Source: Crocinitomix sp044361315
Lineage (GTDB): Bacteria > Bacteroidota > Bacteroidia > Flavobacteriales_D > Crocinitomicaceae
Reading direction: 5' to 3'
NCBI GenBank assembly: GCA_044361315.1
Contig: JBIKJA010000014.1
Coordinates: forward strand, 58,214 to 122,213
DNA: 64,000 bases
The notes beneath the pieces were generated by a model, which worked only from the letters and a program-made list of their open reading frames with translations, made no database searches and had not been told where the DNA came from. Positions 34,265-43,397 of the stretch are shown piece after piece. The translations under genes were made by a program, and so were the position numbers. The stretch's first letter is position 1; each line of letters opens with the position of its first letter.

Positions 34265-36871
34265 TTATAAATCACCAATATTCATACCAATGATTGGGAA
34301 AAATCCGAAAGTATACCCTTTTGAATTAGCGCCTGGATCGGCATCAGGTGAACCTGCGCCAGCTGCTCCAACATCCAATGGATCAAATCCCCATGCAAAA
34401 TCCACTCCGAGCATACCAAACATCGGCAAAAACAATCGAACACCGAAACCAGCTGATCGTTTCACATTAAACGGATCAAATTTATTGAATGTATCCCATG
34501 TGTTTCCTGCTTCGGCAAACATCAAGGCGTAAATCGTCGCACTTGGATTTAAGGAGATTGGGTAACGCAATTCCATCGAGTATTTCGCAATTACTGTTCC
34601 TCCCGTTTCCGATGAGATTGGTGTGTTTCCAGTATAGCCTCTTAACGAAATAATTTCTCGTCCGTCAAACTGCCAAGTACCATTTAATCCACTTCCTCCT
34701 AAGTAAAATCGCTCAAATGGCGAATAGCCCTTGGCTGCATTGTACGCACCCATAAAACCAAAGCCGAATTTAGGATGCAAGACCAGTTTGTTGTTTTTGG
34801 TTAATGGCGCAAACCATTCGCCCGTAAATTTAATTTTATAATATTCGGCATATTTATAGCGCTCTTGATCACTTAAACTTGCGTAATCGGCGTCATCAAT
34901 TTTATCAAAATAAGAATATGGTAAAGTAGCTTTTACGGTCAGCGTAAATTTAGAACCATTTCTAGGATAAATTGGTTCACTCACCGAAGAGCGAGACAAC
35001 ACCCCTTTTAAAGAGATATTATTCGAATATCCATCTGTAAAAATGAAGAATTGAGATTTTTGCAAATCGTAATACTGATAATTGAATTCACCATACACTT
35101 GGAAATAATCATCAGGCCATTTTAAACGAGAACCTAATCCCACCCCAATTGAGGTAATAGAAGTTTGGCTATACAATACATTGTCTTTTGCTAAACTATT
35201 AGTTAAGAGCGAATATGAACTAAAAATAGTGAATGAAGTTGGTTTTTTACCACCTAACCAAGGTTCGGTAAATGACAAGTTATACGATTGATAACCACGT
35301 CCAAACGTTTGTCCACGTAAACTTAATTGCTGTCCATCTCCTGCAGGTAGTGGTTGCCAAGCTCCTTTTTTGAAGAAGTTTTTGGTAGAAAAATTAGTGA
35401 AGGATAAACCCAAGGTTCCAATTAACCTTCCGCCACCAAAACCACCAGATAATTCAATTTGATCGGATGATTTTTCAACCACGGTGTACTCAATATCAAC
35501 TGTACCATCTACTGGATTTGGCAACGGATTAACCCCAAATTGTTCTGGATCAAAATACCCCAAATTAGCTAATTCTCTTTGCGTACGAATGATGTCATTT
35601 CGATTAAATAAATCACCAGGTTTGGTTCTTATTTCCCTCAAAATAACGTGGTCATTTGTTTTTGTATTTCCGTTGATAATGATATTGCGAATCCGAGCTT
35701 CTTTTCCTTCGCTGATACGCATTTCGTAATTAATTCTATTATCTTCTGTAATACTTACCTCAACTGGCTGAATGTTAAAAAACAAATGACCTCTGTCCAT
35801 GTAAACCGAAGTAATGTCACGCCCATCTTGGCTGGCATAAATTCGTTGTTCGAGCAAGGTATTGTTAAATAAATCACCCGGTTTTATTCCTGCAATCGTG
35901 TCTAATTGTCCATCCGTGTATTTTGTATTTCCTAACCAAACAATACTTCCAAAATAATAAGGATTTCCTTGTTCGATATAAATATCAATTCCCATGTGTT
36001 TTTCATCGATGGTGTAGACCGAATCTCTAATTACACGTGCGTCCCGCAACCCAATCGAATTGTATTTGTCAATAATTGCCACCTTATCTCGTTCATAAGC
36101 TGTTCGGTTAAATTTCGAACGTTTAAAAATTCGCATGATACCCTTTTGTTTAGTGTCTTTCATTGAACGTCTGACGCCACCATCAGAAAACATGAGCTTT
36201 GATTTAATTTTTTTAACCACGGTCGCTTCGGCGTCCGTTGAAACTACTTCATTGTCATACACATTAATATACGCGATACGAACCCGCTCTTTTTTATCAA
36301 TTTTTATTACTAGATTTCTTAAATTAAAGCCTGTTGTGTCGATCGTTTCAGTGATATCAATCTTCGCATTCAAAAACCCTTTATCATTGTAATAATTACG
36401 AATAATCGTTCTAGAATCAATGATTAAAGATTCTGTAATATCACTACCAGAAGATAAGTCGAGGATTTCACGCAATTTATCTTCTTCTGTTTTTCTAATT
36501 CCATCAAAACGATACCCACCTAATTTTGGTCGCCCAGTTAATCTAATCACCAAAAAAACCTCATCACCGATTGGTGCTCTGTCGTAGCCAATTTGAACAT
36601 CTGAAAAAAGATTTTGATCCCACAAAGTTTGAATGGCTTGGGCAATATCTTGACCAGGAATTGTAATTTCTTTTCCGACAGTTAAGCCAGACACCAAACG
36701 AATAGCATCCTCGTCTAAATATTCCACACCCTCAATGCGAGTGGCAGCAATCGTATATTTTTTAGGCGTGAGAAAACTAACGTCTCCCCCAATAACCTTA
36801 ACCTTTTCAAGTTGTGCATTCGCACCAATTGATAAGACAACAAAAAATAGGACTAAAAGTGATCTAATCAT
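34265..36871 (-). CDS. bamA: Outer membrane protein assembly factor BamA
   Basis: An 868-residue protein of the Omp85 superfamily that folds and inserts beta-barrels into the outer membrane. A signal peptide (MIRSLLVLFFVVLSIGANA) is followed by about five POTRA domains up to ~residue 430 (IRNIIINGNTKTNDHVILREI marks a typical one). The C-terminal 16-stranded barrel contains GFGFMGAYN and RSAGFGVRLFLPMFGMLGVDFAWG. The extreme C-terminus (IIGMNIGDL) lacks the usual final Phe. The start overlaps the uppS stop by 8 nt. Confidence 0.96.
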   Translation of the reverse strand: MIRSLLVLFFVVLSIGANAQLEKVKVIGGDVSFLTPKKYTIAATRIEGVEYLDEDAIRLVSGLTVGKEITIPGQDIAQAIQTLWDQNLFSDVQIGYDRAPIGDEVFLVIRLTGRPKLGGYRFDGIRKTEEDKLREILDLSSGSDITESLIIDSRTIIRNYYNDKGFLNAKIDITETIDTTGFNLRNLVIKIDKKERVRIAYINVYDNEVVSTDAEATVVKKIKSKLMFSDGGVRRSMKDTKQKGIMRIFKRSKFNRTAYERDKVAIIDKYNSIGLRDARVIRDSVYTIDEKHMGIDIYIEQGNPYYFGSIVWLGNTKYTDGQLDTIAGIKPGDLFNNTLLEQRIYASQDGRDITSVYMDRGHLFFNIQPVEVSITEDNRINYEMRISEGKEARIRNIIINGNTKTNDHVILREIRTKPGDLFNRNDIIRTQRELANLGYFDPEQFGVNPLPNPVDGTVDIEYTVVEKSSDQIELSGGFGGGRLIGTLGLSFTNFSTKNFFKKGAWQPLPAGDGQQLSLRGQTFGRGYQSYNLSFTEPWLGGKKPTSFTIFSSYSLLTNSLAKDNVLYSQTSITSIGVGLGSRLKWPDDYFQVYGEFNYQYYDLQKSQFFIFTDGYSNNISLKGVLSRSSVSEPIYPRNGSKFTLTVKATLPYSYFDKIDDADYASLSDQERYKYAEYYKIKFTGEWFAPLTKNNKLVLHPKFGFGFMGAYNAAKGYSPFERFYLGGSGLNGTWQFDGREIISLRGYTGNTPISSETGGTVIAKYSMELRYPISLNPSATIYALMFAEAGNTWDTFNKFDPFNVKRSAGFGVRLFLPMFGMLGVDFAWGFDPLDVGAAGAGSPDADPGANSKGYTFGFFPIIGMNIGDL

Positions 36872-37622
36872 TTTTATTTAATTCGTTCAATTGTTCAGCA
36901 ATCATTCCAAATCGACGTTGGCGTGTTTGGTACTCGTAAATTGCGCGGTAAAAATCTTCTTTTTTAAAATCGGGCCATAAGACAGGGGTGAAATGCAATT
37001 CGCTATACGCCAACTGCCAAAGTAAGAAATTACTAATTCTAATTTCACCACTTGTTCGGATCATCAATTCAGGATCTGGAATTCCAGCGGTATATAAATG
37101 GTTTTGAATCAATTCTTCATTGATTTCCTCTAAATTAATCTCCCCCTGTTTATGTTTTTCAGCGATGCGTTTAACAGCCTGTTTAATTTCAAGTTTCGAA
37201 CTATAATTTAAGGCCAAAATCAAGGCAGTTCCTTTATTATTCTCTGTGCGTTTAACTGCACTTAATAATTCATTTTTACAACTTTCTGGCAGTTCGTCTG
37301 AATTGCCAATGGTCAATAAACGAACATCATTATTGTTTAACGATTCAATTTCACTCGCAATTGTGGTCACCAATAAATCCATCAAACCATCAACCTCTGC
37401 TTTTGGACGGTTCCAATTTTCAGTAGAAAAAGCATAGAGGGTTAGGTATTTAATTTGTAAATCTGTGGCTGCTGTCAACGCTTCACGCACCGATTCAACA
37501 CCGGTGGCATGACCAACCAAGCGCATTTGCCCTTTTTCAATTGCCCAACGACCATTGCCATCCATAATAATGGCGACATGTTCAGGAATCCGATTAATAT
37601 CTAACTTCTCTTTGTAATTCAT
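36864..37622 (-). CDS. uppS: Isoprenyl transferase (undecaprenyl diphosphate synthase)
   Basis: A 252-residue cis-prenyltransferase making the C55 carrier for cell-wall and surface polysaccharides. All five conserved regions are present: HVAIIMDGNGRWA, LTLYAFSTENWNRP, ALNYSSKLEI, DPELMIRTSGEIRISNFL and ELHFTPVLWPDF. It leads the uppS-bamA-ompH-ompH operon and overlaps bamA by 8 nt, an arrangement common in Bacteroidota. Confidence 0.96.
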   Translation of the reverse strand: MNYKEKLDINRIPEHVAIIMDGNGRWAIEKGQMRLVGHATGVESVREALTAATDLQIKYLTLYAFSTENWNRPKAEVDGLMDLLVTTIASEIESLNNNDVRLLTIGNSDELPESCKNELLSAVKRTENNKGTALILALNYSSKLEIKQAVKRIAEKHKQGEINLEEINEELIQNHLYTAGIPDPELMIRTSGEIRISNFLLWQLAYSELHFTPVLWPDFKKEDFYRAIYEYQTRQRRFGMIAEQLNELNKND

Positions 37623-37774
37623 TTCTTTAAGAAGAACAAATTTGCATGAATTTTTTTATTCTACAATTTTAACTAAACGCCTTAATTCATATTAAATTGT
37701 TTAATTAACAAAGGTTAACACTATTTATTTCACTCTGTGCACCTTGCCCAATAAAACGTCAAAGCCACTTTAAC

Positions 37775-37808
37775 AAAAAAAGGGATCACCTTTTACGGGA
37801 TCCCTTTT
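37775..37808 (-). terminator. Intrinsic terminator of atpDC
   Basis: On the minus strand AAAAGGGATC and GATCCCTTTT form a perfect 10-bp stem with an 11-nt loop, followed by a U-tract (A-run 37775-37780 on the plus strand). It is 18 nt after the atpC stop. Confidence 0.9.
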
Positions 37809-37826
37809 CAAAATCAATTATATACC

Positions 37827-38117
37827 TTATTCGGCAAGGACAATTACTTTGTTTTCTCTTACTTCAATCACTCCACCATTTATTTCAAAGGTAAAACTGT
37901 CTTTGTCTTTAAAAGAGATGTTATATTTCCCTTCAAAGTCATCGTTATTGTTTTCAGCCACCAGCTGATCTACTTTCACTGTACCTTTTGCAAGTGCAGA
38001 AATCATTGGGGCATGATTTTTCAAAATCCCAAAAGAACCATCAATGCCTGGAAGTACCACGTGTGAGATGTTTCCAATAAAAAGTGTTTCGTCTGGTGTA
38101 ATTACTTCTAATAACAT
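37827..38117 (-). CDS. atpC: ATP synthase F1 epsilon subunit
   Basis: A 96-residue subunit of the F1 sector; it sits on the central stalk and couples or inhibits ATP hydrolysis. The N-terminal domain has MLLEVITPDETLFIGNISHV, GIDGSFGILKNHAPM and SALAKGTVKV; the C-terminal helical domain seems reduced, as in other Bacteroidota epsilon subunits. The start is the ATG at 38115-38117, 10 nt after atpD; an upstream ATG at 38141 would overlap atpD. The chain ends VIVLAE. Confidence 0.93.
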   Translation of the reverse strand: MLLEVITPDETLFIGNISHVVLPGIDGSFGILKNHAPMISALAKGTVKVDQLVAENNNDDFEGKYNISFKDKDSFTFEINGGVIEVRENKVIVLAE

Positions 38118-38127
38118 GTCTCTTAAA

Positions 38128-39630
38128 TTAGTTAACAGCAATCATTTTTTCTCCTGCTTCAATTACGTCTTGGATTCCTCCTTTTAAGTTGAAAGCAGCT
38201 TCAGGATAACGATCTAATTCGCCGTCCATAATCATGTTAAACGCTTTAATTGTTTCTTTAATATCAACCAAAACACCAGCTAAACCTGTAAATTGCTCAG
38301 CTACGTGGAACGGTTGAGACAAGAAACGTTGTACACGTCTTGCACGGTGAACGATTAATTTGTCATCTTCCGACAATTCGTCCATTCCAAGAATCGCAAT
38401 AATATCTTGTAACTCTTTATAACGTTGTAAAGTTAATTTTACACGTTGAGCGCAGTTATAATGCTCTTCACCAACGATATCTGGCGTTAAAATTCGAGAA
38501 GTTGAATCCAACGGATCCACTGCTGGATAAATACCTAACTCAGCAATTTTTCTAGAAAGTACGGTGGTAGCATCCAAGTGGGCAAACGTGGTTGCCGGCG
38601 CTGGATCCGTTAAGTCATCCGCAGGAACGTATACCGCTTGAACAGAAGTAATAGATCCGTTAGTGGTAGAGGTAATTCTTTCTTGCATCGCCCCCATCTC
38701 AGTTGCCAATGTTGGTTGGTAACCTACTGCCGATGGCATCCTTCCAAGAAGTGCAGATACCTCAGAACCAGCTTGTGTAAATCTAAAGATATTGTCCACG
38801 AAGAAAAGGATGTCATTTCCTTTGCTATCTCCTTCGCCATCTCGGTAATATTCAGCTAATGTCAACCCAGACAAAGCAACACGTGCTCTAGCTCCAGGAG
38901 GCTCATTCATTTGTCCAAAAACAAACGTCGCTTTTGATTCTTTTAATTTTTCAGTATCAACTTTAGAAAGATCCCATCCACCTTTTTCCATGTCGTGCAT
39001 AAAATCCTCACCATAGTTGATGATACCAGATTCTAACATCTCTCTCAACAAGTCATTTCCTTCTCTCGTACGCTCACCTACTCCAGCAAATACAGATAAA
39101 CCTGAATATGCTTTCGCAATATTGTTAATTAATTCTTGAATCAATACTGTCTTACCAACACCAGCACCACCGAACAAACCAATTTTTCCTCCTTTTGCGT
39201 AAGGCTCAATAAGGTCAATTACTTTAATCCCTGTAAACAATACTTCAGTTGCCGTTGATAAATCCTCAAAACGAGGAGCATCACGGTGAATTGGTAAACC
39301 ATTTACTTTAGAAACTGCACCAATACCATCGATAGGATCTCCGGTTACGTTAAAAAGACGTCCTTTCACTGCCTCTCCTTTAGGCATAAGAATCGGAGAA
39401 CCTGTTGCAATTACTTCCATTCCTCTTCTAAAACCATCTGATGAGTCCATTGCAATACTGCGCACTGAATCGTTTCCGATGTGTTGTTGAATTTCTAAAA
39501 CAACTTTTGTACCGTCTTCTTTCACAACTTCCAAGGCACCCATGATTTCTGGAAGCTCTACTCCGTTGTCAAAACTAACATCAATAACTGGTCCTATAAC
39601 CCTGGAAATCTTACCTTTAATAGTAGACAT
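38128..39630 (-). CDS. atpD: ATP synthase F1 beta subunit
   Basis: A 500-residue catalytic subunit of F1. It contains the Walker A motif GGAGVGKTVLI, ALSGLTLAEYYRD, the Walker B stretch ILFFVDNIFRFTQAGSE, and ALLGRMPSAVGYQPTLA. The start is the ATG at 39628-39630 (MSTIKGKISRVIGPVIDVSF). The open frame upstream overlaps the promoter and is not used. Separation of atpDC from the rest of the atp genes is normal in this phylum; no other atp genes are in the window. Confidence 0.98.
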   Translation of the reverse strand: MSTIKGKISRVIGPVIDVSFDNGVELPEIMGALEVVKEDGTKVVLEIQQHIGNDSVRSIAMDSSDGFRRGMEVIATGSPILMPKGEAVKGRLFNVTGDPIDGIGAVSKVNGLPIHRDAPRFEDLSTATEVLFTGIKVIDLIEPYAKGGKIGLFGGAGVGKTVLIQELINNIAKAYSGLSVFAGVGERTREGNDLLREMLESGIINYGEDFMHDMEKGGWDLSKVDTEKLKESKATFVFGQMNEPPGARARVALSGLTLAEYYRDGEGDSKGNDILFFVDNIFRFTQAGSEVSALLGRMPSAVGYQPTLATEMGAMQERITSTTNGSITSVQAVYVPADDLTDPAPATTFAHLDATTVLSRKIAELGIYPAVDPLDSTSRILTPDIVGEEHYNCAQRVKLTLQRYKELQDIIAILGMDELSEDDKLIVHRARRVQRFLSQPFHVAEQFTGLAGVLVDIKETIKAFNMIMDGELDRYPEAAFNLKGGIQDVIEAGEKMIAVN

Positions 39631-39669
39631 TGTATTAATTTTTTGAATAAATATTTTAATTTCGTGGTG

Positions 39670-39698
39670 CAAATTTAGTTCTTTTTATTCGTTCACAA
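39670..39698 (-). promoter_or_regulatory. Promoter of atpDC
   Basis: On the minus strand TTG (39698-39696), an 18-nt spacer and TAAATTTG (39677-39670) fit the Bacteroidota consensus. The start of transcription would be near 39663, so the upstream codons of the long open frame are outside the mRNA, supporting the atpD ATG at 39630. Confidence 0.65.
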
Positions 39699-39702
39699 GG
39701 AC

Positions 39703-39729
39703 TTGATGCAAGTTTTTTCTTTACCTTTG
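39703..39729 (+). promoter_or_regulatory. Promoter of ribF
   Basis: TTG (39703-39705), a 16-nt spacer and TACCTTTG (39722-39729) match the consensus. It lies 32 nt upstream of the ribF TTG start and back-to-back with the atpDC promoter. Confidence 0.6.
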
Positions 39730-39761
39730 ATAAAAAATATCAACATTTTCAATTATTTGCC

Positions 39762-40712
39762 TTGAAAGTTTATTATTCCTTAGACGAAATTCCTCACATT
39801 AAAAGTGCTGTAGTCTCTTTAGGAACTTTTGATGGTGTTCACACAGGTCATCAAAAAGTAATCTCACTTTTACGAAAAAGCGCAGACGAAATCAACGGCG
39901 AAACCGTCATTTTTACTTTTCATCCGCATCCACGAATAGTTTTATATCCCGACGATCACGGATTAAATTTAATCCAATCCATCGATGAACGGATTAAAAA
40001 ATTAGCCAGTTTTGGGATCGATCATTTGGTACTTTTTCCATTCACCCGTGAATTTTCTCGGTTGTCGGCCAGCGATTTTGTCAAAGAAATATTGGTTAAA
40101 AAACTTAAAACGGAAATTTTAGCCATTGGCTATAATCACCATTTTGGCAGAAACCGCGAGGGGGACATTCACCTCCTTAAAACCATGTCCGCAGTTCACA
40201 ATTTTAAGGTATTAGAAATTCCTGCCTTTTCAGAAGGCGAAATCAAAATTAGCTCCACCAAAATCCGTGAAGCAATCGCCGAAGGAAATCTATCTATAGC
40301 TGCGAATTACCTTGGGAATTATTTTCAATTTGAATGCGAAGTGGTTCATGGCGATCAAATAGGACGCACGTTAGGCTATCCAACGGCCAACTTGGTTCCG
40401 ACCCACCAACACCAACTTTTACCTAAAAAAGGCGTGTATGCCGTTGGGGCTATTATTAACGGCGTGCATTTTCAAGGTATGATGAATGTTGGTTCAAGAC
40501 CTACCCTATCTGAAAGTGATGAGCTCAGAATGGAAGTGAATTTATTTGATTTTGACCAGGACATTTACGGCGAAAAACTCATGCTGGTGGCGTATGAATG
40601 GATCCGCGATGAACAACATTTTAATAGTTTAAACGACTTACAAGAAGAATTAAAACATGATAAAATTGAATGCCTTGCTGTGTTGGATGGGCTTAATGTT
40701 GGTAAATTATAG
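39762..40712 (+). CDS. ribF: Bifunctional riboflavin kinase / FAD synthetase
   Basis: A 316-residue cytoplasmic enzyme converting riboflavin to FMN and then FAD. The N-terminal nucleotidyltransferase shows SLGTFDGVHTGHQKVI (HxGH-type motif), TFHPHPR and the ISSTKIREAI signature. The C-terminal kinase domain has GRTLGYPTANL and GMMNVGSRPT. No in-frame ATG precedes the homologous region, so the TTG at 39762 is the start (LKVYYSLDEIP). The 3' end overlaps the LRR gene by 56 nt. Confidence 0.96.
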   Translation: MKVYYSLDEIPHIKSAVVSLGTFDGVHTGHQKVISLLRKSADEINGETVIFTFHPHPRIVLYPDDHGLNLIQSIDERIKKLASFGIDHLVLFPFTREFSRLSASDFVKEILVKKLKTEILAIGYNHHFGRNREGDIHLLKTMSAVHNFKVLEIPAFSEGEIKISSTKIREAIAEGNLSIAANYLGNYFQFECEVVHGDQIGRTLGYPTANLVPTHQHQLLPKKGVYAVGAIINGVHFQGMMNVGSRPTLSESDELRMEVNLFDFDQDIYGEKLMLVAYEWIRDEQHFNSLNDLQEELKHDKIECLAVLDGLNVGKL

Positions 40713-41235
40713 CCATTCGCAACAAAATTATGTTTTTACCTCCTTGTCCGAGGCGCTTAATGTGCCTGCTGATTCTGTTTACCGCCTCGATCTCAGCCGC
40801 GAAGGTTATACCCAAGTCCCTGCCGAAATTATCCAATTCACAAACCTAGTCGAACTCGATTTAAGAAAAAATAAACTCACCGATTTACCTGCCAATTTTA
40901 TATTCCCTCACTTAACTACACTCCATTTAGGACAAAATAAATTCCAAGTTTTCCCGACAGTTTTATGTCAAAACAGCAGTTTAACCCATTTATACATCGG
41001 CAAAAATGCAATTTCCGAAATCCCAGAATGTATTGGCAACTTGGTTTATTTACAAAAACTTGATCTTTGGTTTAACACCGTTTCCACAATTCCAGAATCC
41101 ATGGTACAATTGCGCAACCTCCGTTCGTTGGACCTCCGCGGCATGAATTACAGCGAAGAATTTCAAGAAAAATGGCGCAAACGTATGCCTTGGGTTACTT
41201 TCGAATTTGACCTTGGGTGTGATTGTGGGATTTAA
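40657..41235 (+). CDS. Secreted leucine-rich-repeat protein
   Basis: A 192-residue protein with a signal peptide (MIKLNALLCWMGLMLVNYSHSQ). About five leucine-rich repeats follow, of the type LxxLxLxxNxLxxLPxx (for example LVELDLRKNKLTDLPA, LTHLYIGKNAISEIPE, LQKLDLWFNTVSTIPE). The C-terminus is a short cap ending in FDLGCDCGI. No catalytic domain or T9SS tail is seen. The first 56 nt overlap the end of ribF in another frame; the signal peptide is encoded partly inside that overlap. The partner is unknown. Confidence 0.8.
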   Translation: MIKLNALLCWMGLMLVNYSHSQQNYVFTSLSEALNVPADSVYRLDLSREGYTQVPAEIIQFTNLVELDLRKNKLTDLPANFIFPHLTTLHLGQNKFQVFPTVLCQNSSLTHLYIGKNAISEIPECIGNLVYLQKLDLWFNTVSTIPESMVQLRNLRSLDLRGMNYSEEFQEKWRKRMPWVTFEFDLGCDCGI

Positions 41236-41402
41236 TTCCTTTGTTTTCTTGGCACCTTTTCTTGCTATTCGCTAAAGTTTCCTTGCACAAAACATTTCAG
41301 CTCTCCGCCCTCCATGTTTTCCTAAAGTCAAAATGGCTTGCGGCGCTTCAATTATTTTCTGCTTCGTCAAGCTATTTATGCTGAGGACCCTCGAAGCATC
41401 GC

Positions 41403-41500
41403 TGCAAATAAGAGCAGCTTATTTGCAATGGCAGCGCCCCTGACGATCCCGACTGAAACGTCGGGATCGTCAGGGGGACTATAATGGAAAGCAGGAAATG
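41403..41500 (+). repeat. Dispersed hairpin element, copy B
   Basis: Two perfect hairpins lie in tandem. The first is TGCAAATAAG-AGCAG-CTTATTTGCA (41403-41427). The second has 17-bp arms that start CCCCTGACGATCCCGAC (41437-41453), a 6-nt loop TGAAAC and the complementary arm to 41476. A left box ATGGCAGCG overlaps them and a right box GGACTATAATGGAAAGCAGG follows. It shares boxes and hairpin sequence with copy A, but the loop is in reverse-complement orientation. No gene is seen in 41236-41515. Confidence 0.7.
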
Positions 41501-41515
41501 GTGCCAAACTAATTA

Positions 41516-42472
41516 TTATAAAATTATCCTCCTAAATTCAATTTTAGAATGTTGAACAAAATTTGCCAAATACACTTGTTCGTATTGGCCTTTGGTAGGA
41601 ATTAGGATGGCTTTTTTATTTAAGTCGACCATTTCCATGAGGGTGGTATAGCCAGCGCGGGAAATGACGGTATCGCTTTTTGCAATTAGTTCTGCCAATT
41701 CTGTGGTGGTTGGGTTTGGGTGACAAGGATAACCTGTAACCTGGGCCCCTGCAATACAAACAGAAGAGGGGGTGGCAGATAATTGTTTAAGTATTTCTTG
41801 TTTAAAGTTTGTTTTTTCAGGTTCGGGGCCCGAAAGAATCACCAAATAATCAAAATCGATTGGCAACTGCATTTTCTGAAACCGATTTAGAATACCAATA
41901 TAAACGACAGGAATTTTGAGTTTTGTGTTGGATAATTCACCTGATAACCATCTGTTTTCGGTATCAGGCACCCAGCAAGCGTCAAATTTTTCAACCATTC
42001 GCCGAAGATTTCTATTGACCATTCGGCGGAAATAGGGTATTTGCAAATTTAGCTGGTGTGTCACCAAAATCGACTCAATTTTCGGATGATAGAACCCGTA
42101 CCGATTGTCGGAAATAATTAGATCAACCTTGTTCATTGTAACAAATTTGGCGAGCCATTCTTTCTCGACCTTTATCGCGTTTTTGAACTTAACTCCTTGC
42201 AGAAACAATTGCCAATAGGTTGATTTTTTGGAATCAAGACTGATTTCATACCCACCTAAATCAGCCAATTCAATTTCGGGAAATTCGGCTTTTATAAATT
42301 GACATTGATTTGAATTGCCGGCAAATATTAACTGATTTTTTTGGTTTTTTAATTGTCGGAGTAAAGAAACTAATCGCGTTGTATGCCCCATCCCCCAATC
42401 TAAAGCGGCCACTAAAATCCGTTTATTAGCGAGATTAGTTGGTGTACTTGATGTGGTGTTTCTTGCCGACAT
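41516..42472 (-). CDS. Glycosyltransferase-like protein (MurG-type fold)
   Basis: A 318-residue protein. Its N-terminus (RILVAALDWGMGHTTRLVSLLRQL) has the Gly-rich WGxGHxxR motif of GT-B fold transferases. A central VDLIISDNRYGFYHP is followed by the C-terminal donor-binding segment SDTVISRAGYTTLMEMVDLNKKAILIPTKGQYEQVYLA (given here for its RAGYTTLME core). This arrangement is typical of UDP-sugar transferases of unknown specificity in Bacteroidota. The chain is slightly short and its end abuts repeat copy B, so the C-terminus may be truncated. The start could be internal, since the first ~18 residues are Thr/Ser-rich and unlike the family. Confidence 0.78.
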   Translation of the reverse strand: MSARNTTSSTPTNLANKRILVAALDWGMGHTTRLVSLLRQLKNQKNQLIFAGNSNQCQFIKAEFPEIELADLGGYEISLDSKKSTYWQLFLQGVKFKNAIKVEKEWLAKFVTMNKVDLIISDNRYGFYHPKIESILVTHQLNLQIPYFRRMVNRNLRRMVEKFDACWVPDTENRWLSGELSNTKLKIPVVYIGILNRFQKMQLPIDFDYLVILSGPEPEKTNFKQEILKQLSATPSSVCIAGAQVTGYPCHPNPTTTELAELIAKSDTVISRAGYTTLMEMVDLNKKAILIPTKGQYEQVYLANFVQHSKIEFRRIIL

Positions 42473-42629
42473 TAACCAAATTTACAATAAATTTAGTCTT
42501 TCGCAATTATTGTGTGTTGTGTATGCGTAAAACAAGCCACACACACCCTTACGTAAAAACACGTCTATTTTAACTAGGAAATGAAGGCGTACACGCTCAT
42601 GTAAAATGAGACGAGCTAGCCGCGATGGC

Positions 42630-43385
42630 TTAAATAGAAGCTTTTAGATACTCTCTATTCATTCGAGCGATGTTGTCCAGTGAAATTCCTTTCGGACATT
42701 CCACTTCGCAAGCACCTGTATTGGTACAATTTCCAAAACCTTCTAAATCCATTTGTTTCACCATATTCAACACACGGTCTTTTGCCTCAATTTTACCTTG
42801 TGGCAATAACGCATATTGAGAAACTTTGGCAGCCACAAATAACATTGCCGAAGCATTTTTACACGTTGCTACACAAGCCCCACACCCGATACAAGCCGCC
42901 GAATTGAAAGCTTCATCTGCATCGTGCTTATTCACAGGAATCGCATTTGCGTCAATTGTATTTCCAGAGGTATTCACAGAAACGAATCCGCCTGCTTGTT
43001 GAATTCGGTCAAACGACGAACGATCTACCACCAAATCTTTAATTACAGGAAACGCAGTTGCTCTAAATGGCTCGATATAAATCGTATCCCCATCTTTAAA
43101 CATTCGCATGTGCAATTGGCACGTAGTTACACCACGATCTGGTCCATGCGCCTCGCCATTAATATAAAGCGAACACATCCCGCAAATTCCTTCACGACAA
43201 TCGTGATCGAATGCAACTGGATCAATTCCCTTTACGATTAATTGTTCGTTTAAAACGTCCAACATTTCCAAAAAAGACATGTGCTCAGAGATGTCCGTAA
43301 TCGGATAAGTTTCTAATTGCCCTTTCGATTTTGAGTCTTTTTGACGCCAAATCTTCAATGTTAAATTCATTCCTTTTTCTGACAT
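42630..43385 (-). CDS. sdhB: Succinate dehydrogenase / fumarate reductase iron-sulfur subunit
   Basis: A 251-residue electron-transfer subunit. The [2Fe-2S] ligands lie in DCREGICGMCSLYINGEAHG and a later Cys (GVTTCQLHM). The [4Fe-4S] and [3Fe-4S] ligands are in ACIGCGACVATCKNAS and CTNTGACEVECPKG. It follows sdhA by 12 nt. It passes electrons from the flavin of SdhA to the heme/quinone site of SdhC. Confidence 0.96.
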   Translation of the reverse strand: MSEKGMNLTLKIWRQKDSKSKGQLETYPITDISEHMSFLEMLDVLNEQLIVKGIDPVAFDHDCREGICGMCSLYINGEAHGPDRGVTTCQLHMRMFKDGDTIYIEPFRATAFPVIKDLVVDRSSFDRIQQAGGFVSVNTSGNTIDANAIPVNKHDADEAFNSAACIGCGACVATCKNASAMLFVAAKVSQYALLPQGKIEAKDRVLNMVKQMDLEGFGNCTNTGACEVECPKGISLDNIARMNREYLKASI

Positions 43386-43397
43386 AATCTTTACTCG

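Noticed and set aside
42473..42629. Possible gene fragment between the glycosyltransferase-like gene and sdhB
   Set aside because: No frame showed coding character or a family motif; it is reported as empty.
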